Shown here: positions 48,401 through 60,380 of the stretch, piece after piece
How the letters are laid out: every line of letters begins with the position of its first letter
Numbering within the stretch: the first letter of the stretch is position 1
DNA from: Xylocopa sonorina
Taxonomy: Eukaryota; Arthropoda; Insecta; Hymenoptera; Apidae
Reading direction: 5' to 3'
Length of the DNA stretch: 64,000 nt
Assembly (NCBI RefSeq): GCF_050948175.1
Contig: NC_135194.1
Location: 4,208,033-4,272,032, forward strand
Notes under the pieces: model-generated
What the model was told of the DNA's origin: nothing
Seen by the model: the letters and a program-made list of their open reading frames with translations, nothing else
Databases searched by the model: none
Program-made: the position numbers and the translations under genes

Positions 48401-50297
48401 AGTCATACAAATCGGAAACGAATTCCAAATCCAGCTTCCAATCATCGAACATTCCACCAGATCAATCAATTTCCAGACCGTAATAGAAACATTCAGATCC
48501 TTGTGCGACGTTGTAAACGAATTACAATTACAAACATTTAGTATCGCACAAACCTATCTAGACTCCGTATCCTGGTCCCGAATCCAGAAAATCCTTCAAG
48601 ACCTGTTTTACGAAACAACTGTCCAGATTACGGTCTGCCAGGGCCTCATTAAAACCCCTTCGGTCGAAGAGCGACTGAAAATAATAAGAGAAAACCACGA
48701 CTCCCCTGTGGGAGGTCACAAAGGGGTTAATAAAACTTATTCTCGCATCAGACAACAATACTTTTGGCCAAACATGAAAACACAAATACAAGAATATATT
48801 GGCAAATGTAAAAGTTGTCAGACAGAGAAACTGGTCCGGGTAAAGACCAGACAGCCTCTCACTTTAACCGACACCCCTGGCAGGGCATTCGATAAGATTT
48901 CAATGGACGTAATGGGTCCTCTTCCCGAAACTTCCGACGGTTATACGAGTATCCTCACGATCCAAGATCTCCTCACTAAATACTCAGTCGCAGTTCCTCT
49001 CAAAACCACCACCGCAGTAGACATTGCCGAAGCTTTAATAAAAGAATTCATTTGTAAGTTCGGATGCCCGAAAGGCATACTCACGGACCAAGGTTCGAAC
49101 TTTATAAACAGCTTGATTAAAGCCATAGCAATCAAATTCCGTATTAAGCAATACAAGTCCACTGCGTTCCATCCACAGACAAACGGGTCCGTTGAACGAT
49201 CTCACCACGTCCTGGCCGAATATCTGAAGCATTACATAGAGTCGAGTAACGATTGGGTGAATTGGTTACCGTATGCAATGTTTTCATACAACACCAGTGT
49301 GCACGAGGGTACATTATACACCCCACACGAACTAGTGTTCGGCAGGATAGCTAGGACGCCGTCAGCCACTCCTTTTCAGGACAGCTCTGATAACGAAACT
49401 TATAGCGACTATCTTATACAACTTCAGGAGAAAATCTCGAAATCTCAGGATTTGGCTAAAGCCAATCTAGACAATGCGAAACGCCGTTCTAAATATTATT
49501 ATGACCGAAATCTCAATGTCCAAAACTTCGAGGTAGGCCAATGGGTCTATCTTTTAAAAGAGCCGAACAAACATAAGTTCCAGGCACAGTATTCTGGACC
49601 GTACCGTATCCTCGAAATTTTGGGCAATTGTAATGTTAAGCTGAATGTAAAAGGGCGCCATAAAATTGTTCATACGAACAAAATCAAAATTTGTAAACGA
49701 ATGCATAGTATGCAGAGTGTGGATGCTAGTGAAAGAAAAGTGCGAAAAACTGAAAATGAAGTCAGTGAGAGCAGTGACATTCAAACGAACGCTGAAAGTG
49801 AAAGCGACGAAAGTGCCTGCAATCCGAAGGAAGCCCGCAGTCACGGTCCAATCTCCAAACGTTATCGCCAGGATCAACCAGGCGAAAAACCTCAGATTCC
49901 GCAGCATCCAGCTGACAGGACCAAGAGAAGGATCCAGCATCCCGAAATCTACCCAACAGACAAGAGATCTCGGCATGGCCGAGATTCTTTTTCCAAGGGG
50001 GGTGGTGTAACGTCAGGCGTACCGCCTGCCACCCTCCGGCGTCCACCTCATCATCCCCAGCATCCGTATCCGGAGCCCCTGCACACGGGCCACCCGCCGA
50101 CTCGCCGTCCCTACAGAAGGAGACAAAGGTACGAGAGGGAAGAGGGATGCAGCATGCCGCGCCCACGCGCGATCTCCACACACGAGGGGGAGGACTTCAC
50201 CCCGTATTACGAGGGCGAGGAGCTCTCCGACACATACTGGGTCGAATCCCCAGCGATCACGAAGCCCTATGCGTACTTCTCGTACATGTGGGATTAG
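45390..50297 (+). CDS. pol: Pol polyprotein of E3 (1635 aa), intact
   Basis: Produced as a Gag-Pol fusion of about 2039 aa by -1 frameshifting. Numbered from 45390: transframe region 1-60; retropepsin with DTG at 63-65; a proline-rich spacer (PPPPPRPPRK); RT with palm motifs VIDYRALN, FSTFDLASGFHQI and YLDD (608-611); RNase H with D757 in TTDAS and the TDHRPL motif; a long linker; integrase zinc finger (HX6H...CX2C) and catalytic D1173, D1233, E1269; GPY/F module at 1403-1405. A tail rich in charge, proline and arginine follows, without a chromodomain. Residues 1540-1635 are encoded within the 3' LTR. The ATG at 45570 sits just before DTG and is unlikely to be a real start. Ty3/Gypsy identity is certain; the clade within it is not resolved. 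Confidence 0.96.
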   Translation, partial: RQWPPHPPRDRWRGRAPSPSSRREQLQRGNRRNAAINITGKTSTPNVILKSDLLISPTRFMVDTGAEINIIKRSALKASARIDKSEIVIITGVTDGKTATLGTVNLVIFGRVVPFNVVEDDFPLKPSGILGSGFCMDAEISFPNKIIKWNGKRIPFEDDIEALEEPSPESKIKPLLSPKRKQAPRTESIPPPPPRPPRKSSPPLKRDATTKSKLRTQDKAASPKSGDRISIPPRSNIGIKVRVVNSNLAEGIIPRIDLAPGIFFGNALVRVIRGKAVTRIINSSDRAVEIALPEIVLEPAQIMTPLHEEDSPSLYPVFSKSTKSNVSAVPIGSSQKGKTSISFSSQTPYSTLETPPSRCKIANVQQISYAQAVKNNIQQAPLKQTSKSANPSKSRLDRILSLLRLDHLNAEEREHVVRLVQSTQELFHIEGDKLGHTSATTHKIPTVDDRPVNVKQYRFPPAHKEEIRRQVDKFLQNGVISPSKSPYNSPLWVVPKKPDSLGNKQWRVVIDYRALNEKSVADAYPLPCITEILDQLGSAKYFSTFDLASGFHQIPMEPADAPKTAFSTPHGHYEFKRMPFGLKNAPATFQRLMDNVLSGLQGNEIFVYLDDIVIYASSLQEHRLKFDKLTQRLKEANLVLQPDKCEFLRREVSYLGHIISEHGVKPDPAKISAVKNFPRPRNAKQIKQFLGLAGYYRRFIANFSNIAKPLTNLLKKDAPFVWRNEQENSFVKLRDCLCEAPILQYPNFKQPFVITTDASAEAIGAILSQGPIGRDLPIAYTSRLLNAAEKNYSTIEKECLAIVYAVHYFRPYIYGNQFKLVTDHRPLVWMNSVKDPSSRLVRWRLKLAEFDYEMVYKSGKTNLNADALSRNPAQIFPLSYSENSEDDIFDVPLETRKKYTTLAPPPTPVTSEPELPTPGTSFRTNTAPPPQVASDSTDFYTPAPNEFFRREPLFNFSRDALSTRRDNVVAFVTQSGHPYDTGAKDLANAEKFLLNKNHVLTKAKVIQIGNEFQIQLPIIEHSTRSINFQTVIETFRSLCDVVNELQLQTFSIAQTYLDSVSWSRIQKILQDLFYETTVQITVCQGLIKTPSVEERLKIIRENHDSPVGGHKGVNKTYSRIRQQYFWPNMKTQIQEYIGKCKSCQTEKLVRVKTRQPLTLTDTPGRAFDKISMDVMGPLPETSDGYTSILTIQDLLTKYSVAVPLKTTTAVDIAEALIKEFICKFGCPKGILTDQGSNFINSLIKAIAIKFRIKQYKSTAFHPQTNGSVERSHHVLAEYLKHYIESSNDWVNWLPYAMFSYNTSVHEGTLYTPHELVFGRIARTPSATPFQDSSDNETYSDYLIQLQEKISKSQDLAKANLDNAKRRSKYYYDRNLNVQNFEVGQWVYLLKEPNKHKFQAQYSGPYRILEILGNCNVKLNVKGRHKIVHTNKIKICKRMHSMQSVDASERKVRKTENEVSESSDIQTNAESESDESACNPKEARSHGPISKRYRQDQPGEKPQIPQHPADRTKRRIQHPEIYPTDKRSRHGRDSFSKGGGVTSGVPPATLRRPPHHPQHPYPEPLHTGHPPTRRPYRRRQRYEREEGCSMPRPRAISTHEGEDFTPYYEGEELSDTYWVESPAITKPYAYFSYMWD
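49967..50005 (+). promoter_or_regulatory. Hairpin plus polypurine tract of E3
   Basis: The polypurine tract AAGGGGGGTGG (49995-50005) abuts the 3' LTR. The 8-bp hairpin ATCTCGGC/GCCGAGAT with an ATG loop occupies 49967-49985. Both are as in E1, and both are read through by pol. Confidence 0.8.
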
Positions 50298-51620
50298 AAT
50301 AAGCACACTACTCATACATGTACATACACACCAACACACACCTAGATTTAAGTAAATATATGTATATATTTTAGTCATGCACGGTTATGTTCCGTGCACT
50401 CGCGCGCACACTCGACGCTCGCGGCTCACGCTTAACGCGGGCCGCGCCCCACTCCGAACGGCCGCCCCACCACGAGGGCCGAGCGGCCGCCCTACTCCGA
50501 CCGTCCGCCCCACCGCGAGGGCCCAGCGACTCGCGCGCCGCGCGACCCGAGGAGGTCGCGGACGCGAGATCCGAGAGTCAGTTCCAATCTCACCTCCGAA
50601 CGGGAGAGTTGGTATCTCATCTCCGAACTGGAGAGTTCGCATCTCATCTCCGAACCGAGGAGTTCTAATCCAGCATCCGAACGATGCACCTCCGATCCGA
50701 GCAATAGGCTCATTCGCAACGAGCAATTAGCTCTAATGCATTCGTCTCTATCCATACTCCCATAGCGGAGTCCATTCGATACTTTATACTATTTCTAATT
50801 CTCATTGTAATCGCTAGTCAGTAACTTAGAATTTAGTCAAGTGTATCTAGTATAGTGAAATCATAGAATATAGTTTATTTTTACCAGATTCAAAGTATCT
50901 TTATTCGAGTTCAAATACAATTCCTTAATTCTAATCCACGGGTACGCTCGCGATTATTCTAATTCTATATCTCATCTACGATAGTCTTGAGGCTCGACGA
51001 CTAGAGCGAACCAGCGCTTAGTTGCTCCATCCTCACTTCTACCGTGTACAGAATATCTTGCGCCCAGGTCGATCCCGGTAAGCTAGAGCGAACCAACGCT
51101 TAGCCGTGCCGTATTCAACCGAAGTTCAAGTATTCTCGATGAGCCTTGCACCTCCGACAAAGCGTACACGACGCGCGGGGAGGAGAGAGTTCATTCGTCG
51201 TCTCGCTCGGGAATACGTGGGTGATGCACCAGAATATTCAATTTCCTACGTTCGAGTCCTGGTTCCTGTGAAGGAGGTTTCCTTCGCCGCACGACCCGTA
51301 CGAGTCGCCAATCGTCAGGGCCAAACGCCGATACCTGCCGGCCGGAGTCAACCCGCCTGGACGCTTATTCCCGTAGACGTACCTCCGTTCCAGCCGTACG
51401 CCGCCGCCATCCCGGTTGCGGATCCAAGGCGTTCCAGGTACCTGGAAAGAGAAATCAGACAGCGGAATCAAGCCTTCGCAAGGTAAGTTTAGTGTTAGTT
51501 ACCGTTTTATCGAGTCCGAAACGCCAACGAACCCGGTCCGGACGCAATTCGCGTTATTTTCGGGAACGGTTACGACTTTGTGCCACCGTTGCGAGCGCAA
51601 CCGCACCTCGGGACGTGACA
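50006..51620 (+). repeat. 3' LTR of E3 (1615 bp)
   Basis: Copy of 42482-44096 at an offset of 7524, with no difference noticed. It carries the last 96 pol codons (50007-50297 including the stop). Followed by CGTA (51621-51624), the right target duplication. Confidence 0.96.
51139..51486 (+). CDS. LTR-internal ORF in E3 3' LTR
   Basis: Predicted protein identical to that of the E3 5' LTR copy at 43615-43962; the donor GTAAGT begins at 51483. Confidence 0.3.
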   Translation: MSLAPPTKRTRRAGRREFIRRLAREYVGDAPEYSISYVRVLVPVKEVSFAARPVRVANRQGQTPIPAGRSQPAWTLIPVDVPPFQPYAAAIPVADPRRSRYLEREIRQRNQAFAR

Positions 51621-52551
51621 CGTACCAATAGAGTTCAAATGCTTCTTAAAACGAGATATTGCATCTCATATCTATGTTTAATGATAAGATATAATATTCA
51701 TTGCGAAGTGTTATGCATTCCTCGTCTACGATTCAAATGAATGTAAATGCGACACTTCCTTGCAAGGAAGTAGCGTTTGCAGATGTCTACGTATCGTAGC
51801 AATAGAGTTCTAATGCTTCTTAAAACGCGATATCGCATCTCACTTCTATGTTTCGTGGTAAGGTATAATATGATTTGCGAAGTGTCATGTATTCCTCGTC
51901 TACACTTCAAATGAATGTAAATGCGACTCTTCCTTGCAAGGAAATAGCGTTTACAGATGTCTAGGTATCGTAGCAATAGAGTTCTTCTGATTCATAAAAC
52001 GCGATATCGCATCTCATTTCTATGGTTCATGGTAAGATATAATATGATTTGCGAAGTGTTATGTATTCCTCGTCTGCACTTCAAATGAATGTAAATGCGA
52101 CACTCCCTTGCAAAGAAATAGCGTTTGCAGATTTCTAGGTATCGTAGCAATAGAGTTCTAATGCTTCTTAAAACGCGATATCGCATCTCATTTCAATGTT
52201 TCATGGTAAGATATAATATGATTTGCGAAGTGTCATGTATTCCTCGTCTACACTTAAAATGAATGTGAATGCGACACTTCCTCGCTAGGAAATAGCGTCT
52301 GCAGATGTCTAGGTATCGTAGCAATAGATTTCTAATGCTTCTTAAAACGCGATATCGCATCTCATTTCTATGTTTCATGGTAAGATGTAATATAATTTGC
52401 CAAGTGTTATGTATTCCTCGTCTACACTTCAAATGAATGTAAATGTGACACTTCCTTGCAAAGAAATAGCGTTTGCAGATGTCTACGTATCGTAGCAATA
52501 GTGTTCTAATGCTTCTTAAAACGCGATATCGCATCCCATTTCTATGTTTCA

Positions 52552-54024
52552 TGGTAAGATATTATATGATTTGCGATGTGTTATGTATTCCTCGTCTACA
52601 CTTCAAATGAATATAAATGCGACACTTCCTTGCAAGGAAATAGCGTTTGCAGATGTCTACGTATCGAAGCAATAGAGTTCAAATGCTGCTTAAAACGAGA
52701 TATTGCATCTCATATCTATGTTTCATGATAAGATATAATATAATTTTGCGAAGTGTCATGTATTCCTCGTTTACACTTCAAATGAATGTGAATGCGATAC
52801 TTCCTCGTTAGGAAATAGAGTTCTAATGCTTCTTAAAACGCGATATCGCATCTCATTTCTATGTTTCATGGTAAGATATAATATGATTTGCGAAGTGTCA
52901 TGTATTCCTCGTCTACACTTCAAATGATTGTGAATGCGATACTTCCTCGCTAGTAAATAGCGTTTGCAGATGTCTACGTATCGTAGCAATAGTGTTCTAA
53001 TGCTTCTTAAAACGCGATATCGCATCCCATTTCTATGTTTCATGGTAAGATATTATATGATTTGCGATGTGTTATGTATTCCTCGTCTACACTTCAAATG
53101 AATATAAATGCGACACTTCCTTGCAAGGAAATAGCGTTTGCAGATGTCTACGTATCGAAGCAATAGAGTTCAAATGCTGCTTAAAACGAGATATTGCATC
53201 TCATATCTATGTTTCATGATAAGATATAATATAATTTTGCGAAGTGTCATGTATTCCTCGTTTACACTTCAAATGAATGTGAATGCGATACTTCCTCGCT
53301 AGGAAATAGAGTTCTAATGCTTCTTAAAACGCGATATCGCATCTCATTTCTATGTTTCATGGTAAGATATAATATGATTTGCGAAGTGTCATGTATTCCT
53401 CGTCTACACTTCAAATGATTGTGAATGCGATACTTCCTCGCTAGTAAATAGCGTTTGCAGATGTCTACGTATCGTAGCAATAGCTCTCTAATGCTTCTTA
53501 AAACGCGATATCGCATCTCATTTCTATGTGTCATGGTAAGATATAATATTCATTGCGAAGCGTTATGCATTCCTCGTCTACGATTCAAATGAATGTAAAT
53601 GCGACACTTCCTTGCAAGGAAATAGCGTTTGCAGATGTCTACGTATCGAAGCAATAGAGTTCAAATGCTGCTTAAAACGAGATATTGCATCTCATATCTA
53701 TGTTTCATGATAAGATATAATATAATTTTGCGAAGTGTCATGTATTCCTCGTTTACACTTCAAATGAATGTGAATGCGATACTTCCTCGCTAGGAAATAG
53801 AGTTCTAATGCTTCTTAAAACGCGATATCGCATCTCATTTCTATGTTTCATGGTAAGATATAATATGATTTGCGAAGTGTCATGTATTCCTCGTCTACAC
53901 TTCAAATGATTGTGAATGCGATACTTCCTCGCTAGTAAATAGCGTTTGCAGATGTCTACGTATCGTAGCAATAGCTCTCTAATGCTTCTTGAAACGCGAT
54001 ATCGCATCTCATTTCTATGTGTCA
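52552..54024 (+). repeat. Triplicated 491-bp higher-order unit
   Basis: Three consecutive copies of a 3-monomer unit with a period of exactly 491 bp (GGAAATAG junctions at 52811, 53302 and 53793). Each unit is 522 bp minus a 32-bp deletion that fuses two AATAG words (GGAAATAG|AGTTCTAATG), plus one inserted T in ATATAATTTTGCG. The third copy and its right flank resemble the start of the window (199 to about 700). Confidence 0.9.
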
Positions 54025-57000
54025 TGGTAAGATATAATATTCATTGCGAAGCGTTATGCATTCCTCGTCTACGATTCAAATGAATGTAAATGCGACACTT
54101 CCTTGCAAGGAAATAGCGTTTGCAGATGTCTACGTATCGTAGCAATAGAGTTCTTATGATTCTTAAAACGCGATATCGCATCTCATTTCTATGTTTCATG
54201 GTAAGATATAATATGATTTGCGATGTGTCATGTATTCCTCGTGTACACTTCAAATGAATGTGAATGCGACACTTCCTCGACAGGAAATAGCGTTTGCAGA
54301 TGTCTACGTATCGTAGCAATAGAGTTCTTATGATTCTTAAAACGCGATATCGCATCTCATTTCTATGTTTCATGGTATGATATAATATGATTTGCCAAGT
54401 GTTATGTATTCCTCGTCTACACTTCATATGAATGTAAATGCGACACTTCCTTGCAAGGAAATAGCGTTTGCAGATGTCTACCTATCGTAGCAATAGAGTT
54501 CTAATGCTTCTTAAAACGCGATATCGCATCTCATTTCTATGTTTCATGGTAAGATATAATATTATTTGCGAAGTGTTATGTATTCCTCGTCTACACTTCA
54601 AATGAATGTAAATGCGACTCTTCCTTGCAAGGAAATAGCGTTTGCAGATGTCACGTATCGTAGCAATGGAGTTCTTATGATTCTTAAAACGCGATATCGC
54701 ATCTCAATTCTATGCTTCATGGTAAGATATAATATGATTTGCGAAGTGTTATGTATTCTTCGTCTACACTTCAAATGAATGTAAATGCGACACTTCCTTG
54801 CAAAGAAATAGCGTCTGCAGATGTCTAGGTATCGTAGCAATAATGTTCAAATGCTTTTTAAAACGAGATATAGCATCTTATATCTATGTTTCATAATAAG
54901 ATATAATATTCATTGCGAAGTGTTAAGCATTCCTCGTCTACGATTCAAATGAATGTAAATGCGACACTTCCTCGCTAGGAAATAGCGTTTGCAGATGTCA
55001 CGTATCGTAGCAATGGAGTTCTTATGATTCTTAAAACGCGATATCGCATCTCAATTCTATGTTTCATGGTAAGATATAGTATGATTTGCGAAGTGTTATG
55101 TATTCCTCGTCTACACTTCAAATGAATGTAAATGCGACACTTCCTTGCAAAGAAATAGCGTTTGCAGATGTCTACGTGTCGTAGCAATAGATTTCTAATG
55201 CTTCTTAAAACGCGATATCGCATCTCATTTCTATGTTTCATGGTAAGATATAATATGATCTGCGAAGTGTTATGTATTCCTCGTCTACACTTCAAATGAA
55301 TGTGAATGCCACACTTCCTCGCTAGAAAATAGCGTTTGCAGATGTCTACGTATCGTAGCAATAGATTTTTAATGCTTCTTAAAACGCGATATCGCATCTC
55401 ATTTCTATGTTTCATGGTAAGATGTAATATGATTTGCGAAGTGTTATGTATTCCTCGTCTACACTTCAAATGAATGTAAATGTGACACTTCCTTGCAAAG
55501 AAATAGCGTTTGCAGATGTCTACGTATCGTAGCAATAGTGTTCTAATGCTTCTTAAAACGCGATATCGCATCCCATTTCTATGTTTCATGGTAAGATATT
55601 ATATGATTTGCGATGTGTTATGTATTCCTCGTCTACACTTCAAATGAATATAAATGCGACACTTCCTTGCAAGGAAATAGCGTTTGCAGATGTCTACGTA
55701 TCGAAGCAATAGAGTTCAAATGCTGCTTAAAACGAGATATTGCATCTCATATCTATGTTTCATGATAAGATATAATATAATTTTGCGAAGTGTCATGTAT
55801 TCCTCGTCTACACTTCAAATGAATGTGAATGCGACACTTCCTCGCTAGGAAATAGCGTTTGCAGATGTCACGTATCGTAGCAATGGAGTTCTTATGATTC
55901 TTAAAACGCGATATCGCATCTCAATTCTATGCTTCATGGTAAGATATAATATGGTTTGCGAAGTGTCATGTATTCCTCGTCTACACTTCAAATGAATGTG
56001 AATGCGATACTTCCTCGCTAGGAAATAGCGTTTGCAGATGTCTACGTATCGTAGCAATAGAGTTCTAATGCTTCTTAAAACGCGATATCGCATCTCATTT
56101 CTATGTTTCATGGTAAGATATAATATTCATTGCGATGTGTTATGCATTCCTCGTCTACGATTCAAATGAATGTAAATGCGACACTTCCTTGCAAGGAAAT
56201 AGCGTTTGCAGATGTCTAGGTATCGTAGCAATAGAGTTCTTATGATTCTTAAAACGCGATATCGCATCTCATTTCTATGTTTCATGGTAAGATATAATAT
56301 GATTTGCGAAGTGTTATGTATTCCTCGTCTACACTTCAAACGAATGTAAATGCGACACTTCCTTGCTAGGAAATAGCGTCTGCAGATGTCTAGGTATCGT
56401 AGCGATAGAGTTCTAATGCTTCTTAAAACGCGATATCGCATCTCAGTTCTATGCTTCGTGGTAAGAAGTAATATGATTTGCGAAGTGTTATTTATTCCTC
56501 GTCTACACTTCAAATGAATTTAAATGCGACAGTTCCTTGCAAGGAAATAGCGTTTGCAGATGTCTACGTATCGTAGCAATAGAGTTCTTATGATTCTTAA
56601 AACGCGATATCGCATCTCATTTCTATGGTTCATGGTAAGATATAATATGATTTGCGAAGTGTTATGCATTCCTCGTCTACGATGCAAATGAATGTAAATG
56701 CGACACTTCCTTGCAAGGGAATAGCGTTTACAGATGTCTAGGTATCGTAGCGATAGAGTTCTAATGCTTCTTAAAACGCGATATCGCATCTCATTTCCAT
56801 GTTTCATGGTAAGATATAATATGATTTGCGAAGTGTTATGTATTCCTCGTCTACGAGTCAAATGAATGTAAATGCGACACTTCCTTGCAAGGAAATAGCG
56901 TCTATAGATGTCTAGGTACCGTAGCGATAGAGTTCTAATGCTTCTTAATACGAAATATTGCATTTCATATCTATGTTTCATGATAAGATATAATATTCAT

Positions 57001-57250
57001 TGCGAAGTGTTATGTATTCCTCGTCTACGAGTCAAATGAATGTAAATGCGACACTTCCTTGCAAGGAAATAGCGTCTGCAGATGTCTAGGTACCGTAGCG
57101 ATAGAGTTCTAATGCTTCTTAATACGAAATATTGCATCTCATATCTATGTTTCATGATAAGATATAATATTCATTGCGAAGTGTTAAGCATTCCTCGTCT
57201 ACGATTCAAATGAATGTAAATGCGACACTTCCTTGCAAGGAAATAGCGTT

Positions 57251-60200
57251 TGCAGATGTCACGTATCGTAGCAATGGAGTTCTTATGATTCTTCAAACGC
57301 GATATCGCATCTCAATTCTATGCTTCATGGTAAGATATAATATGATTTGCGAAGTGTTATGTATTCTTCGTCTACACTTCAAATGAATGTAAATGCGACA
57401 CTTCCTTGCAAAGAAATAGCGTTTGCAGTTGTCTACGTATCGTAGCAATAGATTTCTAATGCTTCTTAAAACGCGATGTCGCATCTCATTTCTATGTTTC
57501 ATGGTAAGATATAATATGATATGCGAAGTGTTATGTATTCCTCGTCTACACTTCATATGAATGTAAATGCGACACTTCCTCGCTAGGAAATAGCGTTTGC
57601 AGATGTCTACGTATCGTAGCAATAGCTTTCTAATGCTTCTTAAACCGCGATATCGCATCTCATTTCTATGTTTCATGGTAAGATATAATATGATTTGCGA
57701 AGTGTCATGCATTCCTCGTCTACGCTTCAAATGAATGTAAATGCGACACTTCCTTGCTAGGAAATAGCGTCTGCAGATGTCTAGGAATCGTAGCAATAAT
57801 GTTCAAATGCTTTTTAAAACGAGATATAGCATCTTATATCTATGTTTCATAATAAGATATAATATTCATTGCGAAGTGTTAAGCATTCCTCGTCTACGAT
57901 TCAAATGAATGTAAATGCGACACTTCCTCGTTAGGAAATAGCGTTTGCAGATGTCACGTATCGTAGCAATGGAGTTCTTATGATTCTTAAAACGCGATAT
58001 CGCATCTCAATTCTATGTTTCATGGTAAGATATAGTATGATTTGCGAAGTGTTATGTATTCCTCGTCTACACTTCAAATGAATGTAAATGCGACACTTCC
58101 TTGCAAAGAAATAGCGTTTGCAGATGTCTACGTGTCGTAGCAATAGATTTCTAATGCTTCTTAAAACGCGATATCGCATCTCATTTCTATGTTTCATGGT
58201 AAGATATAATATGATCTGCGAAGTGTTATGTATTCCTCGTCTACACTTCAAATGAATGTGAATGCCACACTTCCTCGCTAGGAAATAGCGTTTGCAGATG
58301 TCTACGTATCGTAGCAATAGATTTTTAATGCTTCTTAAAACGCGATATCGCATCTCATTTCTATGTTTCATGGTAAGATGTAATATGATTTGCGAAGTGT
58401 TATGTATTCCTCGTCTACACTTCAAATGAATGTAAATGTGACACTTCCTTGCAAAGAAATAGCGTTTGCAGATGTCTACGTATCGTAGCAATAGTGTTCT
58501 AATGCTTCTTAAAACGCGATATCGCATCCCATTTCTATGTTTCATGGTAAGATATTATATGATTTGCGATGTGTTATGTATTCCTCGTCTACACTTCAAA
58601 TGAATATAAATGCGACACTTCCTTGCAAGGAAATAGCGTTTGCAGATGTCTACGTATCGAAGCAATAGAGTTCAAATGCTGTTTAAAACGAGATATTGCA
58701 TCTCATATCTATGTTTCATGATAAGATATAATATAATTTTGCGAAGTGTCATGTATTCCTCGTCTACACTTCAAATGAATGTGAATGCGACACTTCCTCG
58801 CTAGGAAATAGCGTTTGCAGATGTCACGTATCGTAGCAATGGAGTTCTTATGATTCTTAAAACGCGATATCGCATCTCAATTCTATGCTTCATGGTAAGA
58901 TATAATATGATTTGCGAAGTGTTATGTATTCTTCGTCTACACTTCAAATGAATGTAAATGCGACACTTCCTTGCAAAGAAATAGCGTTTGCAGTTGTCTA
59001 CGTATCGTAGCAATAGATTTCTAATGCTTCTTAAAACGCGATGTCGCATCTCATTTCTATGTTTCATGGTAAGATATAATATGATATGCGAAGTGTTATG
59101 TATTCCTCGTCTACACTTCATATGAATGTAAATGCGACACTTCCTCGCTAGGAAATAGCGTTTGCAGATGTCTACGTATCGTAGCAATAGCTTTCTAATG
59201 CTTCTTAAACCGCGATATCGCATCTCATTTCTATGTTTCATGGTAAGATATAATATGATTTGCGAAGTGTCATGCATTCCTCGTCTACGCTTCAAATGAA
59301 TGTAAATGCGACACTTCCTTGCTAGGAAATAGCGTCTGCAGATGTCTAGGAATCGTAGCAATAATGTTCAAATGCTATTTAAAACGAGATATAGCATCTT
59401 ATATCTATGTTTCATAATAAGATATAATATTCATTGCGAAGTGTTAAGCATTCCTCGTCTACGATTCAAATGAATGTAAATGCGACACTTCCTCGCTAGG
59501 AAATAGCGTTTGCAGATGTCACGTATCGTAGCAATGGAGTTCTTATGATTCTTAAAACGCGATATCGCATCTCAATTCTATGTTTCATGGTAAGATATAG
59601 TATGATTTGCGAAGTGTTATGTATTCCTCGTCTACACTTCAAATGAATGTAAATGCGACACTTCCTTGCAAAGAAATAGCGTTTGCAGATGTCTACGTGT
59701 CGTAGCAATAGATTTCTAATGCTTCTTAAAACGCGATATCGCATCTCATTTCTATGTTTCATGGTAAGATATAATATGATCTGCGAAGTGTTATGTATTC
59801 CTCGTCTACACTTCAAATGAATGTGAATGCCACACTTCCTCGCTAGGAAATAGCGTTTGCAGATGTCTACGTATCGTAGCAATAGATTTTTAATGCTTCT
59901 TAAAACGCGATATCGCATCTCATTTCTATGTTTCATGGTAAGATGTAATATGATTTGCGAAGTGTTATGTATTCCTCGTCTACACTTCAAATGAATGTAA
60001 ATGTGACACTTCCATGCAAAGAAATAGCGTTTGCAGATGTCTACGTATCGTAGCAATAGTGTTCTAATGCTTCTTAAAACGCGATATCGCATCCCATTTC
60101 TATGTTTCATGGTAAGATATTATATGATTTGCGATGTGTTATGTATTCCTCGTCTACACTTCAAATGAATATAAATGCGACACTTCCTTGCAAGGAAATA

Positions 60201-60380
60201 GCGTTTGCAGATGTCTACGTATCGAAGCAATAGAGTTCAAATGCTGCTTAAAACGAGATATTGCATCTCATATCTATGTTTCATGATAAGATATAATATA
60301 ATTTTGCGAAGTGTCATGTATTCCTCGTCTACACTTCAAATGAATGTGAATGCGACACTTCCTCGCTAGGAAATAGCGTT
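57251..60380 (+). repeat. Tandem 1565-bp higher-order unit, two copies
   Basis: GCAGATGTCACG occurs at equivalent positions 57251, 58816 and 60381, a period of 1565 bp (nine monomers less one base). The two full copies agree closely, including the private words GTTAAGCATTCC, GGAATCGTAGC and CTTAAACCGCG. The one-base shortfall comes from the GATGTCACG monomer, which lacks a T. A partial third copy starts at 60381, and related units lie at 54.9-55.9 kb. Confidence 0.85.

Larger units (their letters stand above)
42482..51620 (+). mobile_element. E3: full-length Ty3/Gypsy retrotransposon, all frames intact
   Basis: A 9139-bp element: 5' LTR 42482-44096, PBS 44110-44127, gag 44179-45498, frameshift signal, pol to 50297, polypurine tract 49995-50005, 3' LTR 50006-51620. 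The TSD is CGTA (42478-42481 and 51621-51624). Both LTRs are 1615 bp and no difference between them was noticed. Gag and pol are uninterrupted and the active-site residues of PR, RT, RNase H and IN are present. On sequence alone this is a coding-competent, recently inserted copy. It differs from E1 by one fewer 27-bp unit per LTR, a 9-bp insertion in pol and scattered substitutions. Confidence 0.97.
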
